A stretch of 64,000 nucleotides of DNA, taken from NCBI GenBank assembly GCA_036265535.1, contig DATAOV010000040.1, positions 21,784-85,783 of the forward strand, in the 5' to 3' direction. Below are positions 58,978 to 64,000 of this stretch, piece after piece. The notes under the pieces are model-generated. The model was given only the letters and a program-made list of their open reading frames with translations, did no database searches and was not told the origin of the DNA. This DNA is from AC-32 sp036265535. GTDB taxonomy: Bacteria > Actinomycetota > Thermoleophilia > Gaiellales > Gaiellaceae. The first letter of the stretch is position 1; each line of letters begins with the position of its first letter. The position numbers and the translations under genes were made by a program.

Positions 58978-60153
58978 GTGCGGGCCGAGCTCGACAAGCG
59001 GGCGATGGCCGCTCTCTCCGCGGGCCATCTCGCCACCGACTTCGCGAATGGCGCCCTGCCGGCGCTGCTGCCGTTCATGGTCGACCGCTTCGACCTCTCC
59101 TACGCGCTCGCGGGAGCGGTGATGCTGGCCTCGGCGACCTCGTCGTCGTTGATCCAGCCGCTGTTCGGTGCCTGGTCGGACCGGCGCGGGGCTCTGTGGC
59201 TGCTCCCAACCGGCGTCGCCGTTGCAGGGATCGGAATCGCGCTGGCGGCCGCATCCCCCTCGTACTGGCTCGTGCTCCTGCTCGTCGTCGTCTCGGGCCT
59301 GGGCGTTGCCGCCTTCCACCCCGAGGGCTCGAAGTTCGCCGCCTACGCGAGCGGGCAGCGCCGGGCGAGCGGGATGAGCCTCTTCTCGATCGGCGGCAAC
59401 ATGGGCTACGCGCTCGGGCCGACCGCGACGACACCGCTGGTGCTGGCGTTCGGCCTCACCGGCGGACTGCTGCTGGCGCTGCCCTGTCTCGTCGTCGCCG
59501 CCGCACTCCTGCTCGTGGTGCCGTTCCTCCGCAGCTTCGCACCCGGGCCGGGACGGGCACGGGAGGCCGTCGGTCGAGACCAGCCGGGCGCGCTCGTCCT
59601 CTTGCTCGGAGTGATCGGCTTCCGGAGCGTGGCCTGGTTCGGCCTGATCACCTTCGTTCCGCTTTGGGAGGTGTCCCTCGGCAACTCGAAGGCGCACGGC
59701 AGCCATCTGCTCTCGCTGATGCTGTTGGCCGGAGGCGTCGGGACCCTGGTCGCCGGCCCCCTCGCCGATCGCATCGGCAGGCGCCCTGTGGTGATCGCGA
59801 GCATGCTCGCCACCGGGCCGCTGATCCTCGTCTACGTGCTCGTCGGTGGCTTCCCGGGCGCGGTGGCACTTGCCCTCGTGGGCGTGTGCGTGATCAGCAC
59901 CTTCGGCGTGACGATGGTGATGAGCCAGGAGTACCTGCCGAGCCGGATCGGGATGGCCTCGGGCCTCGCGATCGGCCTCTCGATCGGCCTGGGCGGAATC
60001 GCCGCCGTTGGGCTCGGCGCGATCGCAGACTCGATCGACCTGCGCTTCGCGATGCTCGCGGCGGCGGCCGCTCCCGTGGCCGGGCTCGTGCTCGCGCTGA
60101 TGCTTCCTTCCACCCGGTCGCGCCGCGAGCTGGCGCCCGAGCCCGTGTTGTAG
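58978..60153 (+). CDS. MFS transporter (Fsr-like)
   Basis: A 391-residue transporter with 12 predicted helices. LSAGHLATDFANGALPALLPFMVDRFDLSYA at the start and QPLFGAWSDRRG in the first cytoplasmic loop fit the fosmidomycin-resistance (Fsr) subgroup. FHPEGSKFAAYASGQRRASGMSLFSIGGNMGYALGP is the conserved middle region. GPLADRIGRRPV is the second-half motif A. It probably exports small molecules. Its TAG stop overlaps the -10 of the next gene. Confidence 0.88.
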   Translation: MRAELDKRAMAALSAGHLATDFANGALPALLPFMVDRFDLSYALAGAVMLASATSSSLIQPLFGAWSDRRGALWLLPTGVAVAGIGIALAAASPSYWLVLLLVVVSGLGVAAFHPEGSKFAAYASGQRRASGMSLFSIGGNMGYALGPTATTPLVLAFGLTGGLLLALPCLVVAAALLLVVPFLRSFAPGPGRAREAVGRDQPGALVLLLGVIGFRSVAWFGLITFVPLWEVSLGNSKAHGSHLLSLMLLAGGVGTLVAGPLADRIGRRPVVIASMLATGPLILVYVLVGGFPGAVALALVGVCVISTFGVTMVMSQEYLPSRIGMASGLAIGLSIGLGGIAAVGLGAIADSIDLRFAMLAAAAAPVAGLVLALMLPSTRSRRELAPEPVL

Positions 60154-60156
60154 GCT
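60151..60156 (+). promoter_or_regulatory. -10 TAGGCT, leaderless SCP2 gene
   Basis: TAGGCT is 7 bases before GTG 60164, and its first three bases are the stop codon of the MFS gene. Confidence 0.5.
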
Positions 60157-60163
60157 CGTTTTC

Positions 60164-60472
60164 GTGCCCGCGAGCCCAAGAGAGTTCTTCGAGAGCCTCG
60201 AGTCGCGAGTCGATTCGACCAAGGCAGCGGGGCTGACCGCGAGCTACCTCTTCGAGATCGACGGGGCCGGCACCTGGCTCGTCGAGGTCGACGATGGCAA
60301 GGTGAGCGTCAGCGAGAACGACGGCGACGCGGATACGACGATCTCGACCTCGGCCGACACGTTCATGAAGATCGCAAACGGCGAGCAGAACCCGACCTCG
60401 GCCTACATGTCCGGCAAGCTCAAGGTAAAGGGCGACATGGGCCAGGCGATGAAGCTGCAGAAGCTTTTCTGA
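60164..60472 (+). CDS. SCP2 sterol-binding domain protein
   Basis: A 102-residue single SCP2 domain: YLFEIDGAGTWLVEVDDGKVSV, DADTTISTSADTFMKIANGEQNPTSAYMSGKLKVKGDMGQAMKLQKLF. Such proteins bind lipids or acyl-CoA in a hydrophobic pocket. It is followed by the beta-propeller gene after 2 bases and may be cotranscribed. Confidence 0.92.
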   Translation: MPASPREFFESLESRVDSTKAAGLTASYLFEIDGAGTWLVEVDDGKVSVSENDGDADTTISTSADTFMKIANGEQNPTSAYMSGKLKVKGDMGQAMKLQKLF

Positions 60473-60474
60473 CG

Positions 60475-61488
60475 ATGCGGCTCCTGGTGGTCGCGCTCCT
60501 CGCGTTGACCCTCGGCGGCTCGGCTGCGGCCTACGACCCCTACACGGGGGACATCTACGTCGTCTCGGTCGCCGGCGGCGGCCGGCACGCGCTCACCGAC
60601 GCTCCGGAGCAGGAGTACTTCCCCGCCCTCTCGCCGAACGGGCGCAGGATCGCCTATGTGCGCGACGCCGAGCCCGACCCGCAGCTCTGGCTGATGAACG
60701 CCGACGGCAGTGACCAGCACCAGCTGACGGCCAGCCTCGGCGAGAAGCTGCGTCCGCTCTGGTCGCCCGACGGACGGCGCATCGCATTCATGGTCTGGAA
60801 CCGGAGCCTCTGCGAGCCCGAGATCGTCCTCTGGTGCCCGTTCACCGACATCTGGACGATCGGGCCCGACGGCTCGGGCGAGCGCAAGCTGGCCGCGCGG
60901 GCGATGCAGCCGGCGTGGTCTCGCGACGGCAGGAAACTGCTCTTCCAGGACTTCCAGCCCTATACGCCGTCGACGGCGACCGCCTTGAGGGTCGCGCGCA
61001 GCGACGGCTCCCGCGCCCGGACGATCTTCCGCGGAACGATGGAGCAGGCGTTCCGCTCGCCGCCGGCCTGGTCGCCGGACGGGAAGAAGATCGCCTTCGG
61101 CACGACCACGCCGGCTCTCGAGCACCGAGTCCAGGTCGTGAACACCGACGGGACAGGGCGCCGGCGCCTGGTGACCGGCCTCTATGCGGCCTGGTCGCCG
61201 GCTGGCAAGTCGATCGCCGTCGAGCAGGACACCGGCGTCTTCGTGCGCCCGCTGGCGCGCGGCCGCCCGAGGCGTGTCGGCGGCCGCGCGGGGTTCGGCG
61301 GCAGCTGCCCGACCTGGTCGCGGGACGGGAAGCGGCTTGCGCTCATGCTCAACGCCAAGCTGAGCGTGGTGCGGGCCGACGGCAGCGGCCGCAAGGAGCT
61401 CGCCGGCGCGGCCCTGTGCCTGCTGAACATGTTCCCGTCGCCGCCGGTGTGGTCGCGCGACGGGAAGCGCATCTACTTCGCCGGCTAG
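60475..61488 (+). CDS. TolB-like seven-bladed beta-propeller, exported
   Basis: A 337-residue exported protein with a signal peptide (LLVVALLALTLGGSAAA). Seven PD40/WD40-like repeats are visible: PALSPNGRRIAYV, PLWSPDGRRIAFM, PAWSRDGRKLLF, PAWSPDGKKIAFG, AAWSPAGKSIAV, PTWSRDGKRLAL and PVWSRDGKRIYF. Each marks one blade, which gives a full seven-bladed propeller. No catalytic domain is attached. TolB-like propellers bind peptides or other proteins; no Tol-Pal genes are near. It ends next to the convergent biotin carboxylase. Confidence 0.88.
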   Translation: MRLLVVALLALTLGGSAAAYDPYTGDIYVVSVAGGGRHALTDAPEQEYFPALSPNGRRIAYVRDAEPDPQLWLMNADGSDQHQLTASLGEKLRPLWSPDGRRIAFMVWNRSLCEPEIVLWCPFTDIWTIGPDGSGERKLAARAMQPAWSRDGRKLLFQDFQPYTPSTATALRVARSDGSRARTIFRGTMEQAFRSPPAWSPDGKKIAFGTTTPALEHRVQVVNTDGTGRRRLVTGLYAAWSPAGKSIAVEQDTGVFVRPLARGRPRRVGGRAGFGGSCPTWSRDGKRLALMLNAKLSVVRADGSGRKELAGAALCLLNMFPSPPVWSRDGKRIYFAG

Positions 61489-63077
<1,589 letters not shown>

Positions 63078-63102
<25 letters not shown>

Positions 63103-63836
63103 GCAGGGTTGCGCTTCTCGAGGAATGCCCGCAGGCCCTCCTGGCCCTCGTCGGCGGTCCTGCGCTGGGCGATTCTTCGCTCCGTGCCGAGTCCGTCGGG
63201 CCGCTCGAGCACGAGCTTCTTCGCGTGCCGTGCCGCCTCCGGCCCGGCCGTGCGCAGCTCGGCGACCACCCGCTCGACGGCCCCATCGAGATCCTCGGCA
63301 ATTTCGTGGACGAGGCCGATGCGCAGCGCCGTCACCGTGTCAAATCGTTCCCCGGTGACGAAGTAGCGGCGCGCCGCGCTCGGGCCGATCTTGGCCAAGG
63401 CGAACGGCGAGATCACCGCCGGGATGATCCCGAGCTTCACCTCGGAAAAGGCGAACTTGACGTCGGGTGCGGCGATCACGATGTCCGCACAGGCGACGAG
63501 CCCACACCCGCCGCCGAGCGCGTGCCCCTGAACACGCGCGAGCACGGGCGCCGGGCACGAGTCGATCGTCTCGAGCATCATCCGCAGCCGCCGCGCGTCG
63601 GCCACGTTCTCCTCGTAGCTCAGGTCGATCGCGTTGCGCATCCACTCGACGTCCGCGCCGGCCGAGAAGCTCTTGCCCTCGCCTACGAGGACGACCGCGC
63701 GCACGTCGTCGCCGACCTGCGAGAACGCCGCGGTCAGCTCCTGGATGAGCGCCGCGTCGAACGCGTTGCGCTGCTCCGGCCGCGCCATCGTCACGCGGAG
63801 GAGATCGTCAGCCTGCTCGACGCGCAACGCTTCCAT
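63078..63836 (-). CDS. Enoyl-CoA hydratase/isomerase family protein
   Basis: A 252-residue crotonase-fold protein: VTMARPEQRNAFDAALIQEL, VVLVGEGKSFSAGADVEWM (oxyanion region), LARVQGHALGGGCGLVACADI, DVKFAFSEVKLGIIPAVISPFALAKIG with the catalytic Glu, and GLVHEIAEDLDGAVERVV. It may hydrate enoyl-CoA in fatty- or amino-acid breakdown, possibly methylglutaconyl-CoA in leucine breakdown given the coupled carboxylase. ATG 63836 follows TAGGAT at leaderless spacing. Confidence 0.93.
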
Positions 63837-63845
63837 CCGCGCAGC

Positions 63846-63851
63846 ATCCTA
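63846..63851 (-). promoter_or_regulatory. -10 TAGGAT, leaderless enoyl-CoA hydratase gene
   Basis: On the minus strand TAGGAT is 9 bases before ATG 63836. Confidence 0.5.
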
Positions 63852-63853
63852 AG

Positions 63854-64000
63854 GCGTCGCTTGCGATGCCGATCTGGAGGCTGTGGCGGCTTTTGCCGGT
63901 GCAGCCGTTCTAGCGTCGCTTGCGATGCCGATCTGGAGGCTGTGGCGGCTTTTGCCGGTGCAGCCGTTCTAGCGTCGCTTGCGATGCCGATCTGGAGGCT
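63854..64000. repeat. 59-bp tandem repeat array at window edge
   Basis: Units of 59 bp begin with GCGTCGCTTGCGATGCC at 63854, 63913 and 63972. The two full units look identical, and the third is cut by the window end after 29 bases. Each starts with the palindrome-like GCGTCGC-TT-GCGATGC, akin to the 3' hairpin of the dispersed elements. Confidence 0.9.

Noticed and set aside
63854..64000. CRISPR array
   Set aside because: The whole 59-bp unit repeats identically, so there are no variable spacers, and no cas genes are present.

Overview
The window is 64 kb of dense, GC-rich bacterial chromosome carrying core housekeeping genes. Gene order and content point to an actinobacterium, most likely a deep-branching member of the Thermoleophilia (Gaiella/Solirubrobacter type). 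The evidence is the order rpmB - Asp23/FakA - recG - rsmD - coaD - SepIVA-like - yceD - rpmF - plsX - acpP - rnc - smc - ftsY - ffh - rpsP - khpA - rimM - trmD - lepB - rplS - rnhB - yraN - comM - dprA, which is close to the conserved actinobacterial block, together with very frequent GTG and some TTG starts. No rRNA, tRNA, CRISPR array, phage or insertion sequence was seen. Taxonomy is inferred from content only.

Layout. 1-4.2 kb: rpmB, an ABM-like protein, and an Asp23/FakA/receiver/FakB (DegV) fatty-acid kinase group. 4.2-7.7 kb (minus): a redox operon of two small exported or membrane proteins, an ApbE flavin transferase, a ferric-reductase-like haem membrane protein, a ferredoxin and its FAD reductase. 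7.9-13 kb: recG, rsmD, coaD, a SepIVA/DivIVA-like coiled coil, a nitroreductase and yceD. 13-15.9 kb (minus): a two-component system flanked by two small exported proteins with Asp/His/Gly-rich tails. 16-33.6 kb: fatty-acid (plsX, acpP), RNA (rnc, rimM, trmD, rnhB), SMC/SRP (smc, ftsY, ffh), ribosomal (rpmF, rpsP, rplS), secretion (lepB), a solitary DNA methyltransferase, and DNA uptake or processing (comM, dprA). 33.6-46 kb: metabolic genes (VOC, ornithine-cyclodeaminase family, ABC exporter, three-part transhydrogenase, hisC, MFS, meaB, threonine ammonia-lyase, a persulfide dioxygenase-rhodanese). 46-47.6 kb: an orphan Flp pilin, a decayed gene and a DUF1361 membrane protein. 47.6-54.8 kb: a copper-handling and cytochrome-oxidase-assembly island (CopC-CopD fusion, YcnI, two CtaG proteins, a lipoprotein and several unknowns). 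54.7-63.8 kb: acyl-CoA dehydrogenase, PepA, an FAD reductase, MFS, SCP2, a TolB-like propeller, biotin carboxylase and enoyl-CoA hydratase.

Three patterns stand out. First, 25 genes or operons start 6-10 bases downstream of a TANNNT hexamer, which implies pervasive leaderless transcription; one of these (recG) appears to use a CTG start. Second, an intergenic element of about 70 bp with two hairpins occurs three times, with stem changes that keep pairing, and relatives of its 3' hairpin occur in tandem arrays at both window edges. Third, several genes are decaying or unusual: a deleted YihY/BrkB, a frameshifted FAD oxidoreductase, a frameshifted remnant near 46.7 kb, a short-armed SMC, and an L19 with a long acidic tail.

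Intergenic stretches over 150 bp not covered by an entry: 46009-46190 holds only a minus-strand promoter at its left end and nothing else I recognise. 38657-38819 holds a small palindrome. 29511-29650 holds a large hairpin inside a doubtful N-terminal extension of yraN.
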